DNA from: Luteitalea sp.
GTDB taxonomy: Bacteria; Acidobacteriota; Vicinamibacteria; Vicinamibacterales; Vicinamibacteraceae
Direction of reading: 5' to 3'
Assembly (NCBI GenBank): GCA_009377605.1
Contig: WHTT01000004.1
Span: forward strand, 58,185-122,184
Length of the DNA stretch: 64,000 nt
Shown here: positions 1 to 9,182 of the stretch, piece after piece
How the letters are laid out: each line of letters begins with the position of its first letter
Position numbering within the stretch: the first letter of the stretch is position 1
Notes under the pieces: model-generated
Database searches by the model: none
What the model saw: only the letters and a program-made list of their open reading frames with translations
Told to the model about the DNA's origin: nothing
Program-made: the position numbers and the translations under genes

Positions 1-1
1 T

Positions 2-1195
2 GCCTATCTGGGCGAGCTGGTGGGCCGCTACCTCCCACCGGGGCCCGTGCACGACCTCCTGGCCGAGGGCATCATTGGCGGCATTGCTGGCACGGTGGTC
101 TTCTTACCCCAGATCTGCCTCCTTTTCTTCCTGATCAGCCTCCTCGAAGACACGGGGTATCTGGCTCGAGCCGCGTTCGTGATGGACCGCGTGCTCTCTC
201 GTTTTGGCCTCCCCGGTCATGCGTTCGTGCCCTTGTTGACGTCACACGCCTGCGCGATACCTGGCATCATGGCCGCACGCTTGATCCCGGATCGCCGAGA
301 TCGCCTGGCGACGATCTTCATCGCGCCGTTCATGAGTTGCTCGGCTAGGCTACCGGTATACGTACTCCTGACCAGCCTGTTGTTCGCCGAGCGGCCGGCG
401 CTCGCGGGCCTTGCCTTCGCGGGCTGCTATCTGCTCGGCGGCACGGCGGCGATGGGAAGCGCGCTCCTGGCTCGCGGGACGCTGCTGAAGGGACGGGCAC
501 GGCCGATGGTGCTGGAGCTGCCCTCCTACAAGGTGCCCTCGTTGCTGAACGCCCTCGTCTCCGCCAAGGATCAGGGTGTTGCCTTCCTCAAAACTGCAGG
601 CACGGTCATCGTGGCAATCTGCATCGTGATGTGGTGGCTCAGCGCCTACCCGGCTGTGGATCCGCCCGCGGAAGCGGTCGCCTTACGGGCGCAGGCGGCC
701 CAACCGGGTGTCTCCGGCGAGCAGGCCGCAGCCCTCTCCCAGGAGGCCGATTTCCTGACGGCGCGAGCCGAGCAGGCCGGCAGCTTTGCGGGCCAGATGG
801 GGCAGTTCGTGCAACCTGTATTTGCCCCCCTTGGCTACGATTGGCAATTGACCGTTGGTGTGCTCACGAGCTTTCTCGCGCGGGAGGTTTTCGTCTCGAC
901 GATGTCAGTTCTGGTAGGCGGCTCGCCGGATATGGACGTGGAGGACCAAGGGGTCATCGCCCGCATCCGGACCGCGCCACGTGCCGACGGCAGGCCGGTC
1001 TTCACGCCGGCGACGTCGGTGAGCGTGCTCCTGTTCTTCGTCCTGGCGATGCAGTGCCTACCGACATTGGCGGTCACCCGCCGCGAAACAGGCTCGCTCA
1101 AGTGGGCCGGTCTGCAGCTCGGTTACATGTCCGGTCTGGCGTATGTCACGGCGTTGGTGGCCTACCAAAGCTTGAGACTACTCGGGATATCGTGA
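2..1195 (+). CDS. feoB: Ferrous iron transport protein B, C-terminal part (5' end cut by window)
   Basis: This is the membrane half of FeoB, the GTP-driven Fe(II) uptake permease of the inner membrane. The frame is open from base 2, so the G domain and first helices lie upstream of the window. Visible parts are repeated hydrophobic helices, the conserved gate motif SCSARLPVY near the first third, and a second gate-type segment LAREVFVSTMSVLV after a soluble loop rich in Ala/Gln (about residues 215-255 of the visible part). These match the nucleoside-recognition/gate domains of the family. It is followed after 23 bp by a small Cys-rich membrane protein, the usual partner context. The identification is secure; the true start cannot be seen. 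Confidence 0.95.
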   Translation, partial: AYLGELVGRYLPPGPVHDLLAEGIIGGIAGTVVFLPQICLLFFLISLLEDTGYLARAAFVMDRVLSRFGLPGHAFVPLLTSHACAIPGIMAARLIPDRRDRLATIFIAPFMSCSARLPVYVLLTSLLFAERPALAGLAFAGCYLLGGTAAMGSALLARGTLLKGRARPMVLELPSYKVPSLLNALVSAKDQGVAFLKTAGTVIVAICIVMWWLSAYPAVDPPAEAVALRAQAAQPGVSGEQAAALSQEADFLTARAEQAGSFAGQMGQFVQPVFAPLGYDWQLTVGVLTSFLAREVFVSTMSVLVGGSPDMDVEDQGVIARIRTAPRADGRPVFTPATSVSVLLFFVLAMQCLPTLAVTRRETGSLKWAGLQLGYMSGLAYVTALVAYQSLRLLGIS

Positions 1196-1218
1196 TGCGA
1201 GAGAGGTAGCGCTCTGAG

Positions 1219-1452
1219 ATGTTCGGTTACGACTGGCAGACCATCGTGGTCACGCTCGCTGCGCTGGGAGCGCTGGCGGTTGTGGTACGCCGCATCCTTG
1301 ATCTGAAAGGGGTCAGGGGTCAGGGGTCGGCGAGCAGGCCGTCCTGTCCATCATGTGCGTCGGGCGCAGCAGCATGCGCGACCCCCTCGCGAAAGCCGCC
1401 ACCGGCGGCGCAGCCGGTTCAGTTGATGCGAAAGCGCGCGGGAAGGGCGTAA
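1219..1452 (+). CDS. FeoB-associated Cys-rich small membrane protein
   Basis: A 77-residue protein with one N-terminal membrane helix (about residues 8-25) followed by a CPSCASGAAAC cluster. This matches the small FeoB-associated Cys-rich membrane proteins often found just after feoB, whose role in iron uptake is not settled. The start follows a purine-rich AGAGAGG about 10 bases upstream. Residues about 31-37 (GVRGQGS) between the helix and the Cys cluster are encoded by three copies of GGGGTCA, the same heptamer seen in intergenic repeats elsewhere in the window, so the linker may be a repeat insertion kept in frame. The Pro/Arg-rich tail is unremarkable. Confidence 0.7.
   Translation: MFGYDWQTIVVTLAALGALAVVVRRILDLKGVRGQGSASRPSCPSCASGAAACATPSRKPPPAAQPVQLMRKRAGRA
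1309..1328 (+). repeat. GGGGTCA heptamer repeat inside a coding region
   Basis: Nearly three tandem copies of GGGGTCA lie in frame between the membrane helix and the Cys cluster of the small FeoB-associated protein. The same heptamer recurs between genes, for example near 5506, 29480 and 43740. Confidence 0.75.
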
Positions 1453-1622
1453 CAGGGTGATGGCGTGATGGGGTGACAAGGTGAGCGGGTGGTTCGATTG
1501 CTCGAGGCGCACGTCAAGCGACGTAGAAACGTCACCCGACTTCCAACCTCGAATTCTCGAATGACCCCCTCACCTTGTCACCCGATCACCCAGTCACTTT
1601 GTCACCCCCTCACCTTGTCACC
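1453..1622. repeat. GTGACAAGGTGA-type short repeats, inverted arms
   Basis: The left arm (about 1453-1491) has GGGTGAT, GGGGTGAC and AAGGTGA units. The right arm (about 1561-1622) has the complements, including two copies of CCCCCTCACCTTGTCACC. The arms can pair around an unremarkable loop of about 70 bases. The segment lies between the convergent FeoB-partner gene and the serine protease gene and could end transcription from both sides. The last three bases of the protease stop codon fall inside it. Confidence 0.75.
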
Positions 1623-2256
1623 TAATAATTGCCCTGCCCACGGGCACGCGGACGCGTTGTCTGATGCGGGAGCCTCCGCCGGTTGTCCGCGCTGCTTTGT
1701 TGGCCACCGGTGACGAGGTGATGGGGCGCAATCCGAGTACTTGATGGAGCGCCTCGAGGGTGTCGATTTCGGTGATCCGATTGTCGTCAGCGTCGTAGCG
1801 CACCTGTTTCACGACACCAATCAGGCGCCCTTCCAGATCGACGACAGCGCCGCCGCTCATTCCCTTCAACAGCTCGAGATCGAGCCAGACACGATCGCTA
1901 TGGACGGCCGCAATGATGCCCCGCCGCAGTGTTGGCTCCACCTCTCCGAGGGCGTGGCCGAGCACGAAGACTTCCTCACCCACGCGCAGTGGCGTCCGCC
2001 TCAGCACGAGGCCACGCTCTGGCATCTCGACATACATCAACGTCAGGTCTCGCACCTGACGGCTTGCCGGCCAGACCTCACCTCCAATTCGAACCTTGCC
2101 GTGTGCAATGCGGAGGCAGTGTGACGCGGTCAGCAAGCGGTGCTCGACGACGACCGCGGAACAGTAGATGGGATCGATATCATCCCCAAGCGGCAGCACC
2201 GCGGGTCGCACGAGACCGTAGACGCTAATGGCAGCAATGGCGAGCAAGCTAATCAT
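1618..2256 (-). CDS. Secreted trypsin-like serine protease
   Basis: A 212-residue protein with an N-terminal hydrophobic signal or anchor (residues 3-20) and a compact chymotrypsin-like domain. The triad is visible: His46 in TASHC, a probable Asp70 in RDLTL, and Ser134 in GMSGGAV. It would act outside the inner membrane; the substrate is unknown. The start at 2256 is preferred over upstream in-frame codons because AAAGGAAG lies about 9 bases before it and the signal sequence begins there. The tail after residue about 180 is Arg/Gly-rich, and the last codons run into the 1453-1622 repeats. It is at the short end for the family and has no PDZ domain. Confidence 0.8.
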   Translation of the reverse strand: MISLLAIAAISVYGLVRPAVLPLGDDIDPIYCSAVVVEHRLLTASHCLRIAHGKVRIGGEVWPASRQVRDLTLMYVEMPERGLVLRRTPLRVGEEVFVLGHALGEVEPTLRRGIIAAVHSDRVWLDLELLKGMSGGAVVDLEGRLIGVVKQVRYDADDNRITEIDTLEALHQVLGLRPITSSPVANKAARTTGGGSRIRQRVRVPVGRAIIR

Positions 2257-2853
2257 GGCGGCTGTACTTCCTTTGAACGTGCGCCGACACGGACACCGAA
2301 CGGTCGAACCGCTTCTGCCGCAATCAGATACACACCCCGACCACCTTCGCACGAATCCCGCGTGCGGCCTCGCCATGGCGGTCGCGTGGCCGATCGTCTA
2401 CGAACGGCCGCCGACAAGTAGACATCCACGCCAACGCGGCGCCGCGCCTACCAACGGTTACTTCGAAAGCTGTGAGAGGGTTCCGGGGTCCGGGCAAGCC
2501 AGCGCCAACGGAGCACGCGGCATGCTTCTAACCCGGTAGCCGTATTATCCAACACCTTGGTGTCGGATCGCTAGTGTCCTGTCTCAGTAATTCGCGACAT
2601 AATTCTCGGGCGGGCATCCCGCCTGGCGTCGTTGCTCGTCGGTCGAATACGGCCTGTATGCTTCCTCCTCGCGCCTCGCCAGCCGGGCGCCGCGCTCCGG
2701 GACTTATGCCACGAATCACTGAGACAGGACACTAGCGAAAAATCGCGGCAGGCCGCCGCCCGTCCCCAGGGCTGCAGAAACCGACGATCTTTCTCTCGCA
2801 TAGCTTGAGACGCGCGGCGTCGCAATTTGGTCGGGTCGATGCGGGAATCTCGG
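2257..2853. other. Gene-free interval containing a MITE-like element
   Basis: About 600 bases between the protease start and the end of the M20 peptidase gene. Apart from the inverted-repeat element at 2568-2738, nothing was recognised. The open frames here are short and do not resemble proteins. Upstream signals of the protease gene should lie in the first 100-200 bases. Confidence 0.6.
2568..2738. mobile_element. MITE-like element A with terminal inverted repeats
   Basis: About 171 bp bounded by inverted repeats: TAGTGTCCTGTCTCAGT on the left and its complement on the right. The pairing extends to about 27 bp with one mismatch and is flanked by CTAG/TCGC symmetry. There is no coding capacity. 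The reverse complement of the interior (GGCGCCCG, CTGGC, AGGCGCGAGGAG, GCATAC, CGACGAGCAACG, GGGATGC in that order) aligns with the interior of the element at 58042-58200, although the terminal repeats differ. This indicates a dispersed non-autonomous family; the source of the mobilising enzyme is not in the window. Confidence 0.75.
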
Positions 2854-4161
2854 TCACTGCCGGAAGAGAAAGTCGAGGAGGAGCGTGCTCATGGCCCGGA
2901 CGCCAATCGGCAGGGCCTCCTCGTCCAAGTCGAACTGCTCGGTGTGAATCATGGCCGTGATGTTCCGGGCCTCATTCCGGACGCCCAGAAAGTAATAGAA
3001 GCCGGGCGTCTCTTGCTGGTAGAAGGCGAAGTCTTCGGCACCCATCTGGGGAGGCGGCACCACCAGAGCATCCTTGCCCACGATGGCTTCCAGGACGGGG
3101 AGCGAGGCTGTCGTGAGATCGGGATCGTTGTATGTCACGGGTGCCTTCTGCTCGTACTCGAATTCGTACTGGGCGCCATAGCCACTCGTCATGCCCTTCA
3201 CGAGACTCTCCATCAGGGCCTTGACCTGCCCCGACCCTTCCTTCGTCAGCGTGCGCACCGTTCCTTCGAGCTCGACACGGTCGGCAATGATGTTGAACCG
3301 ATTCCCCCCGTGGATAGCGCCCACGGACACCACCGTCGGTGTCGTCGCGTTGACGAGCCGGCTCGGGATTGTTTGGAGCGCGAGGATGACCTCGGCGGCA
3401 ATCGGCACCGGATCGAGGCCTGTATGTGGGTAGGCGGCGTGGGTCTTCTGACCAACGATGCTGATCTTGAATCGGTCGCTGCTTGCCATTGCCGAGCCAA
3501 CGTTGTACCCGATGGTGCCGACGTCGAGCGTCGGCATCACGTGCAGGCCAAACACCGCCTCCGGTTTCGTCTCTGCGAACAGGCCGTCCTGCAGCATACG
3601 CAGCGCGCCGGTGTCGCCACCGTCTGGATCGCCTTCCTCCGCCGGCTGGAAGAACACCATCACGGTGCCAGGAATCTCTGCGCGCATGCCACTCAGCAGC
3701 TCCGCCACGCCGAGCGCGATGGCGACATGGGCATCATGGCCACAGGCGTGCTTCACGTTTTCAACCGTTGATTTGTAGGGCACGTCATTGAGCTCGGGAA
3801 TGGGCAGGGCGTCCATATCCGCGCGCAGCGCAACCACCTTCCCCGGTTTCCCACCTTTCAGGATGCCGACGACGCCGGTCACGCCGATGCCGGTGCGAAC
3901 CTCGTCGAAGCCCAGCTCCTGCAGCCGTCGCGCCACGAGATCCGCCGTGCGCTTCTCGCGAAACCCGAGCTCCGGGTGCCGATGGATGTCCCGCCGCGTT
4001 TCGACGAGCCTGGACACCATCGCGGCGGCCCCCTCGTCGACTTGGTGGCCGAGCGACGCCGGAACGCTCAGCGTCTGGGCGCTCAGATCTGGACACGAAA
4101 GCAGTGCGGCTACGCCCACGAGCGCGACTCCCAAGGTGACAGTGACAAAGCTACGGTGCAT
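2854..4161 (-). CDS. Secreted M20 family amidohydrolase / metallopeptidase
   Basis: A 435-residue zinc hydrolase of the M20D type (aminoacylase, hippurate or IAA-amino-acid hydrolase group) that removes acyl groups from amino acids or small peptides. It has a signal peptide (residues 1-28), then DIHRHPELGF, RADMDALPI, the metal motif ACGHDAHVA, FFQPAEEG with the catalytic Glu, a dimerisation part with GLHVMP and HAAYPHTGLDP, and a C-terminal MGAEDFAFY metal site. GGGAGGGAG stands directly before the ATG. It diverges from an M19 dipeptidase with only 39 bp between starts, suggesting shared control of a periplasmic peptide or amide scavenging step. The exact substrate is not determinable. Confidence 0.93.
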   Translation of the reverse strand: MHRSFVTVTLGVALVGVAALLSCPDLSAQTLSVPASLGHQVDEGAAAMVSRLVETRRDIHRHPELGFREKRTADLVARRLQELGFDEVRTGIGVTGVVGILKGGKPGKVVALRADMDALPIPELNDVPYKSTVENVKHACGHDAHVAIALGVAELLSGMRAEIPGTVMVFFQPAEEGDPDGGDTGALRMLQDGLFAETKPEAVFGLHVMPTLDVGTIGYNVGSAMASSDRFKISIVGQKTHAAYPHTGLDPVPIAAEVILALQTIPSRLVNATTPTVVSVGAIHGGNRFNIIADRVELEGTVRTLTKEGSGQVKALMESLVKGMTSGYGAQYEFEYEQKAPVTYNDPDLTTASLPVLEAIVGKDALVVPPPQMGAEDFAFYQQETPGFYYFLGVRNEARNITAMIHTEQFDLDEEALPIGVRAMSTLLLDFLFRQ

Positions 4162-4180
4162 TCGACTCCCTCCCGTCGCA

Positions 4181-4196
4181 AGATCCTATAGGATCT
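4181..4196. promoter_or_regulatory. 16-bp perfect palindrome between divergent peptidase genes
   Basis: AGATCCTATAGGATCT is a perfect dyad in the 39-bp gap between the divergent M20 and M19 genes. It overlaps the Shine-Dalgarno region (AGGA) of the rightward gene. It could be an operator serving both genes; this is inference from position and symmetry only. Confidence 0.4.
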
Positions 4197-4200
4197 GCCC

Positions 4201-5505
4201 ATGCGGATTCCTTCGTTGCCAGTGATCGTGATCAGTGGGAGCCTTGTCGCTGCAGCCACGCTCGCCGCGAGCGGCCCAATCCTGCCGGGTCCCCAGGCGT
4301 CGCCGGCGCCGGTGGCCGAGGCTGCCCAGATCGAGCGGGCGCGCGCGCTGCTCGGCCGTGTGCCCCTCATCGATGGACACAACGACCTGCCATGGGCCCT
4401 GCGCGAGAAGGTGCACTACGATCTCACCAAGATGGACGTTCGCCGTTCTCAGCCCGGCCTCATGACCGACATCCCTCGGCTCCGTGAGGGCCGCTTGGGT
4501 GGCCAGTTCTGGTCGGTGTACGTGCCCGCGAGCTTACAGGGTGAAGCGGCAGTGACCGCAACATTGGAGCAGATAGACGCTGTCTACCTCCTCGCCCAGA
4601 AATACGCCGACACGTTCGAGATCGCGGCGACGGCAGACGAAGTGGAGCGGATCTTCAAGGGTGGCAAGATTGCATCGTTCGCGGGCGTGGAAGGCGGCCA
4701 CTCGATCGATAGCTCACTCGGGACGCTTCGCATGATGTACCGCATGGGTGCGCGCTACATGACGCTGACTCATAGCAGCAATACGCCGTGGGCCGACTCC
4801 GCCACTGACGACCCGCGCCACGATGGCCTCACGCGCTTCGGCGAGGAGGTGGTCCGCGAGATGAACCGACTGGGCATGCTCGTAGATCTCAGCCATGTGT
4901 CGCCAGAGACGATGGCAGACGCTCTACGTGTGACTGAAGCTCCGGTCATCTTTTCGCACTCGTCTGCGCGCGCCCTCACCGACCATCCGCGCAATGTGCC
5001 GGACGACATCCTCCGTCAGCTGCCAAAGAACGGCGGCGTCGTGATGGTGACGTTCGTCCCGGACTTCGTCTCACCAAAGGGTGGCGCGCACTACACCGCC
5101 CAGCAAGCCGAGCGCGAACGCCTCGAACGCCTTCACCCAAGCGACGAAGAGGCGCGAGAAGCCGGCCTCCGGGCTTGGCGAAAGGCGCATCCGTCACCAA
5201 CGGCGGCACTGACGGACGTGGCCAACCACATCGACCACATCCGTGAGCGCGCCGGGGTCGACCACATCGGGATTGGTAGCGATTTCGATGGGATTGAATC
5301 GACGCCAGTAGGTTTGGAAGACGTGTCCACATACCCGGCGCTCTTCGCCGAGCTGCTCACGCGCGGGTACAGCGAGGGCGACCTCGAGAAGATTGCCGGT
5401 CGCAATGTGCTGCGCGTCATGCGGCAGGCTGAGTCGGTGGCTGCCAGGCTGCAGTCGGCACGACCGCCCTCTGTGGCCACACTCGACGAGCTCGATGGGA
5501 AATAA
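4201..5505 (+). CDS. Membrane dipeptidase, M19 family
   Basis: A 434-residue homologue of renal dipeptidase, a binuclear zinc enzyme hydrolysing dipeptides. A signal peptide or anchor covers residues 1-25. Metal and active-site motifs appear in order: IDGHNDLPW near residue 58, [24 protein letters not shown] with HPRNVPDD, and [10 protein letters not shown] near residue 360. Length is normal for secreted bacterial members. AGGA lies 7 bases before the ATG. It probably acts in the periplasm with the divergent M20 hydrolase. The stop codon is followed at once by short repeats. Confidence 0.94.
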   Translation: MRIPSLPVIVISGSLVAAATLAASGPILPGPQASPAPVAEAAQIERARALLGRVPLIDGHNDLPWALREKVHYDLTKMDVRRSQPGLMTDIPRLREGRLGGQFWSVYVPASLQGEAAVTATLEQIDAVYLLAQKYADTFEIAATADEVERIFKGGKIASFAGVEGGHSIDSSLGTLRMMYRMGARYMTLTHSSNTPWADSATDDPRHDGLTRFGEEVVREMNRLGMLVDLSHVSPETMADALRVTEAPVIFSHSSARALTDHPRNVPDDILRQLPKNGGVVMVTFVPDFVSPKGGAHYTAQQAERERLERLHPSDEEAREAGLRAWRKAHPSPTAALTDVANHIDHIRERAGVDHIGIGSDFDGIESTPVGLEDVSTYPALFAELLTRGYSEGDLEKIAGRNVLRVMRQAESVAARLQSARPPSVATLDELDGK

Positions 5506-5568
5506 GGGGTCAGGGGTCAGGGATCAGTAGGGATCAGGTCTGACGCCTGCTGATCCCTGACGCCTGTT
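5506..5568. repeat. GGGGTCA/GGGATCA short-period repeat with inverted arm
   Basis: Tandem GGGGTCA and GGGATCA heptamers are followed by their complement (CTGATCCCTGA), so the segment can fold as a hairpin. It fills the gap between the dipeptidase and adenosyltransferase genes. It may act as a terminator or mRNA end, but there is no U-run. Confidence 0.75.
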
Positions 5569-5571
5569 GTT

Positions 5572-6138
5572 ATGCCGCGGCTGACTCGACTCTACACGCG
5601 AAAAGGCGATGACGGTGCGACCGGCCTTGGCGGAGGGCAGCGGGTCGGTAAGGACTCCGCGCGGGTTGCGGCATACGGCACGATCGACGAGCTGAGCTCC
5701 ACCATCGGCGTGGCGCTCGCGATCGGTCTCTCCCCACACCTCGCGGAAGTCCTTCCGGCGATCCAGAATGAGCTACTCAATCTCGGTGCTGATCTGTGCT
5801 TCGTCGAGGAGGACAAACAGAGGCTGACGCTCCCGCAGATCGAGCAGCGACATATCGAAGCGCTCGAGCGCCTCATCGACGAGCTCACCGCGATCGTCGG
5901 CCCGCTCGAGAACTTCATTCTGCCCGGCGGCGCTCCTGGCGCAGCGCAGCTCCACCTTGCGCGCACCGTCTGCCGGCGCGCGGAGCGCGACGTGGTGGCC
6001 TTGTCGCGCGCGGAGCCGATCGGGCGGCTCGTCCTGCCGTACCTCAATCGGCTTTCCGACGCGCTGTTCGCCATGGCTCGCTACGAGAACCACGAACGGA
6101 ACGTTCGAGAGCCGTTGTGGGATAGCACTAGAACCTGA
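5572..6138 (+). CDS. pduO: ATP:cob(I)alamin adenosyltransferase, PduO type
   Basis: A 188-residue cytoplasmic enzyme that transfers the adenosyl group of ATP to cob(I)alamin or corrinoids to give the coenzyme B12 form. The N-terminal nucleotide motif [15 protein letters not shown] followed by RVGKDS is clear, as are YGTIDELSS and the C-terminal [10 protein letters not shown] and [14 protein letters not shown] helices typical of the trimeric PduO fold. Full length. No cobalamin biosynthesis genes or B12 riboswitch were seen nearby. Its end overlaps by 11 bases the end of the convergent TonB-receptor gene. Confidence 0.95.
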   Translation: MPRLTRLYTRKGDDGATGLGGGQRVGKDSARVAAYGTIDELSSTIGVALAIGLSPHLAEVLPAIQNELLNLGADLCFVEEDKQRLTLPQIEQRHIEALERLIDELTAIVGPLENFILPGGAPGAAQLHLARTVCRRAERDVVALSRAEPIGRLVLPYLNRLSDALFAMARYENHERNVREPLWDSTRT

Positions 6139-8464
6139 TGCTGTATACCACCTTGACGTTGCGGCCACGCTCCGCCACCAGATCCTTGATATAGGAGAGG
6201 TGATTGCGGTAGAGCTCATCCGTCACGTTGTCGAAACTGAGCGTGATCGTATTGAGGACCCCGCGCGTCATGAACGAGTAAGCGCCAAACAGGTCCAGAA
6301 GGGTCGCACTGTCGGTGGGCGTCTCCTCGCCGAAGATGCGATCTTGCTCGGCGAGGCCCGTCAGGCGCCCACCCACCTGGAGAGCGTTCCAGTGGTACTT
6401 CGCCCCGACCGAAACGCGTAGCGGCGGCATCCGGGGCAAGGGATCGTTGGTCGTCCGGAGCTCACCGCGAACGTAGTCGAGCAGGCCCTCGATCACCAGC
6501 GCGTCGGTGACATGAAGGTCGGCGTGGGCCTCGACACCTTGCAGGAGAGCATCGCGACCCACGAACTCGATGAACTGCAGCCCTTCGTGGCCGTGACCGT
6601 GCTCGCCCTCGTCCTCCTCCTCGTGCTCTCCCTCTTCGTGCTCCTCTTCTTCTTCGAGCTCACCAAAACGACCCTCGAACTCTTCCTCGCTGATCGGGTT
6701 CCGGAAGATGTAGTTGTCGACGCTGTTCCGAAAATAGCTCACCTCTCCCGAGAAGCGGGATAGCCGCCAACGGAAGGCCACATCCAGGCCGTAGGCGACC
6801 TCCGACTCGAGATCGTCGTTGCCGATCTCGAACGAGAAGTTTCCGGGATGGGCGCCGAAAAAGTACAGCTCTTCCAGGGCAGGGTTTCGGGCCGCGCGCG
6901 CGAAGCTCACCGCGATGGTGGTCGCGTCGGTGGGGCGAAACAGCACACCGCCGGACGCCGATGCGTTGTCGAAGTCACGCGCGCGGAGCTCGGCCGGCGA
7001 GAACGACGCTCGGTCGTAGCGAGCCCCGAACTGGAGCGTGATGTGCGGCCAAGTGATCTCTTGATACGTGAACAGTCCAAATCCGCCCTGGTCGACCGGG
7101 GGCGCGAGCGCCTCCGCCCCGACCACCGAGAACGACCGCACGAGGCCAGAGACACCGAAGCTTCCCGAGAGCCGCCCTACCGGCCGGTAGCTCGCAAGCA
7201 ACTGCAGGTCGGTCGCATCGTTGTCGAATGTCGTTGCAACCTCTCCGGCGTCGAGCTCGTCGTGCGTGTAACGCGTCACCCCCAGCGAGCCGCGGAGAGA
7301 CCGGATGAACCCAGAGAGACCACGGCGCTCGCCTCGCAGCGTGAAGGCGTGCTGGCGCGGTGTGAGCTCGGTTTCCCCTTCCTCCACCATGGGCACACCG
7401 TATTGCCGATCGTCGTACGCGTAACTGCCGCCGACGTACCCATTGTCAGCCGTGTAGCCGAGACCGACGTGTCCCATGCCGCCGCGCGACTGCGAGTTGT
7501 CCACGTCGCCGAGCGGCGTGTCGATGTCGCCGCTGCGCTGGCCGCTACCGCCGGCGTTCATCGCCCACCGGCCGCCGCCCACGGTGATATCTGCCGCGCC
7601 ACCAGCTTCACCGGCCGCCGACGCGAGATCGAGCTGCGCGGCGCCGCCGACACCGCTCATCGGCTGCATTGGGATCTCGCTCGTGATGACGTTGACCAGG
7701 CCACCGATGGCATTGGCGCCGTAGAGCAGCGTCGCCGGCCCGCGGACGACCTCCACTCGCTCAGCGGCAAGCGGGTTGACCATAACGCCGTGATCGGCCG
7801 ACTGGCTCGACAGATCTCCGGTCCGCACGCCGTCTTGCAGCACGAGCACACGGTCGCCGTCCATGCCACGAATGACGGGGCGCGCTGGCGCCGAGCCGAG
7901 CGACCGCTCGGCCACTCCCGGCTCGTTCTTCAGCAGAGCGCCTAACGAGCCTTCCATCTTGAGCGCCAGATCCTGACCCGCCAGCACAGAGGTTGGCTGG
8001 AACGACTCGAAGGGGTCCCGAGGCGCCGGGCTCACCGACACGACCTCGGAGTAGTGGAGGTCGGCATGTAACGTGAAGTCCCGCGACAACCCCTGCTCGC
8101 CGACCGTGATCTCCTGACGCTCAGGTCGATAGCCCTCTAACGTGACGCGCACGTGATAGGTCCCCGGCGCCACGCCTTCAAACACATAAGTCCCATCCCC
8201 ACCAGTCGTCACGACCGTCTTGAGCTCTTCGATGATCACCGTGACTCCGGGCAGCACGGCTTGTCCTTCATCGGTCACTCGACCGCGCACTTCTATGCCC
8301 GCGACCTGGGCCGCAGTCACGGCCGTCATCGAGCACAGGACGAGTGCCATCACACTCGCAATCCAAAGGCTCGCACTCGCTCGCCAGTTCTGCGCGCGAC
8401 TGCATGCAGGCCCGTCCGGGCAACCGAGGCGCCTGCCGTGCGCCCTGTAAGAAACCAATCGCAT
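6128..8464 (-). CDS. TonB-dependent outer-membrane receptor, probable zinc uptake (ZnuD-like)
   Basis: A 778-residue outer-membrane receptor. After a signal peptide (about residues 25-50) comes a carboxypeptidase-like regulatory domain (GRVTDEG to [12 protein letters not shown]), then the plug ([36 protein letters not shown]) and a beta-barrel ending in an aromatic residue (SIRF). A loop near residue 610 is almost all Glu and His (runs of EEEE with HEEGEHEEE and HGHGHEG), as in zinc receptors of the ZnuD type, so zinc or another divalent metal is the likely cargo. The ATG at 8464 is chosen because it leaves a sensible signal peptide. The gene upstream encodes a small His/Cys-rich membrane protein. 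Cargo is inferred, the receptor family is certain. Confidence 0.9.
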   Translation of the reverse strand: MRLVSYRAHGRRLGCPDGPACSRAQNWRASASLWIASVMALVLCSMTAVTAAQVAGIEVRGRVTDEGQAVLPGVTVIIEELKTVVTTGGDGTYVFEGVAPGTYHVRVTLEGYRPERQEITVGEQGLSRDFTLHADLHYSEVVSVSPAPRDPFESFQPTSVLAGQDLALKMEGSLGALLKNEPGVAERSLGSAPARPVIRGMDGDRVLVLQDGVRTGDLSSQSADHGVMVNPLAAERVEVVRGPATLLYGANAIGGLVNVITSEIPMQPMSGVGGAAQLDLASAAGEAGGAADITVGGGRWAMNAGGSGQRSGDIDTPLGDVDNSQSRGGMGHVGLGYTADNGYVGGSYAYDDRQYGVPMVEEGETELTPRQHAFTLRGERRGLSGFIRSLRGSLGVTRYTHDELDAGEVATTFDNDATDLQLLASYRPVGRLSGSFGVSGLVRSFSVVGAEALAPPVDQGGFGLFTYQEITWPHITLQFGARYDRASFSPAELRARDFDNASASGGVLFRPTDATTIAVSFARAARNPALEELYFFGAHPGNFSFEIGNDDLESEVAYGLDVAFRWRLSRFSGEVSYFRNSVDNYIFRNPISEEEFEGRFGELEEEEEHEEGEHEEEDEGEHGHGHEGLQFIEFVGRDALLQGVEAHADLHVTDALVIEGLLDYVRGELRTTNDPLPRMPPLRVSVGAKYHWNALQVGGRLTGLAEQDRIFGEETPTDSATLLDLFGAYSFMTRGVLNTITLSFDNVTDELYRNHLSYIKDLVAERGRNVKVVYSIRF

Positions 8465-8629
8465 CACACACCTCAAAAGCAGAAAGAAAACCCGCAATGC
8501 CACGGTGTCCAGCCGACCAGACGTGATCAGCATGCGCCGAACGCGTCGGTCGGACACCCTCCGCAACGCGACGGCCGTGGTCCACGACGATCCACGGCCA
8601 CGCAAAGACCTGCCGCAAAGCGCAGCCTG

Positions 8630-8647
8630 ACGTGCACCGGTGCACGT
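8630..8647. promoter_or_regulatory. 18-bp perfect palindrome upstream of the TonB receptor
   Basis: ACGTGCACCGGTGCACGT is a perfect dyad in the 253-bp leader between the small Cys/His protein gene and the receptor gene. Further inverted repeats lie nearby (GCCGTGG with CCACGGC around 8570-8606). It is a candidate operator, for example for a metal-responsive regulator; it does not resemble a classic Zur or Fur box. Confidence 0.35.
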
Positions 8648-8717
8648 AGACCAGGACTCAACACCTATCTCGGGTCGTGTCTCGGTTGAGAATCAGGCGG
8701 CGCGCTGTGGCGGGCTC

Positions 8718-9083
8718 TTAACCCCGAACAGGGGGTGCGCGGGAGGGTCCCGGTGCGTCGGGCCGGTGGTACTCGGGCCGTACGTCGCCAGACCAGAACA
8801 GCAGCTTCGGTGTGGAATCGACTACGAAGTTGAACGATCGGACAGTGGGCTGCCAGCGCAGAACGTAGAGCGCATGACAGATTGCGCAACCGGTGGGCGT
8901 ATGCCCAGTCGGAGGCGTATGGTGCGCCGTGTCGCAGACGACGAGCTCGCGGGCGCTCGACGGCGCAACAGGCCCGACGGGATGGATCAGAGTGAGCGGC
9001 CCACCCGGGCCCACCAGGAACAACGCCAGGATCAACGCGATCTGGCCGCCACGACCCAGTAGCGCCCGGCTCCAGATGCTCAT
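8718..9083 (-). CDS. Small membrane/periplasmic protein with His/Cys motif (DUF2946-like)
   Basis: A 121-residue protein starting at the ATG whose product begins MSIWSRALLG. One membrane helix (residues 14-32) is followed by a short HHTPPTGHTPTGCAICH segment and a Pro/Arg-rich tail. Helix plus His/CxxC pattern resembles small DUF2946-type proteins found beside metal receptor genes, but the similarity is only in pattern. It lies upstream of, and in the same direction as, the ZnuD-like receptor, which suggests a part in metal handling. The open frame extends upstream to 9443, but that part looks non-coding. Confidence 0.55.
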   Translation of the reverse strand: MSIWSRALLGRGGQIALILALFLVGPGGPLTLIHPVGPVAPSSARELVVCDTAHHTPPTGHTPTGCAICHALYVLRWQPTVRSFNFVVDSTPKLLFWSGDVRPEYHRPDAPGPSRAPPVRG

Positions 9084-9182
9084 CGGTCGAAGCGTAACAG
9101 GTTTGCCAGAATGGACCGCAACTGACGCCAGGTCCGGGGTGCCGGCTGCTCTGTTAGACTGAAGGCTCGGAGGAGCCTTCCA

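Noticed and set aside
2827..3771. A 314-codon open frame on the plus strand opposite the M20 gene
   Set aside because: It is antisense to a gene with full catalytic motifs; the high GC content opens such frames, and the product has no domain-like pattern.
6848..7945. A 365-codon plus-strand open frame opposite the TonB receptor
   Set aside because: Shadow of the receptor; no start context and no recognisable protein features.
8465..8717. Cobalamin riboswitch upstream of the TonB receptor
   Set aside because: No B12-box-like sequence was found; the receptor's Glu/His loop fits zinc better.
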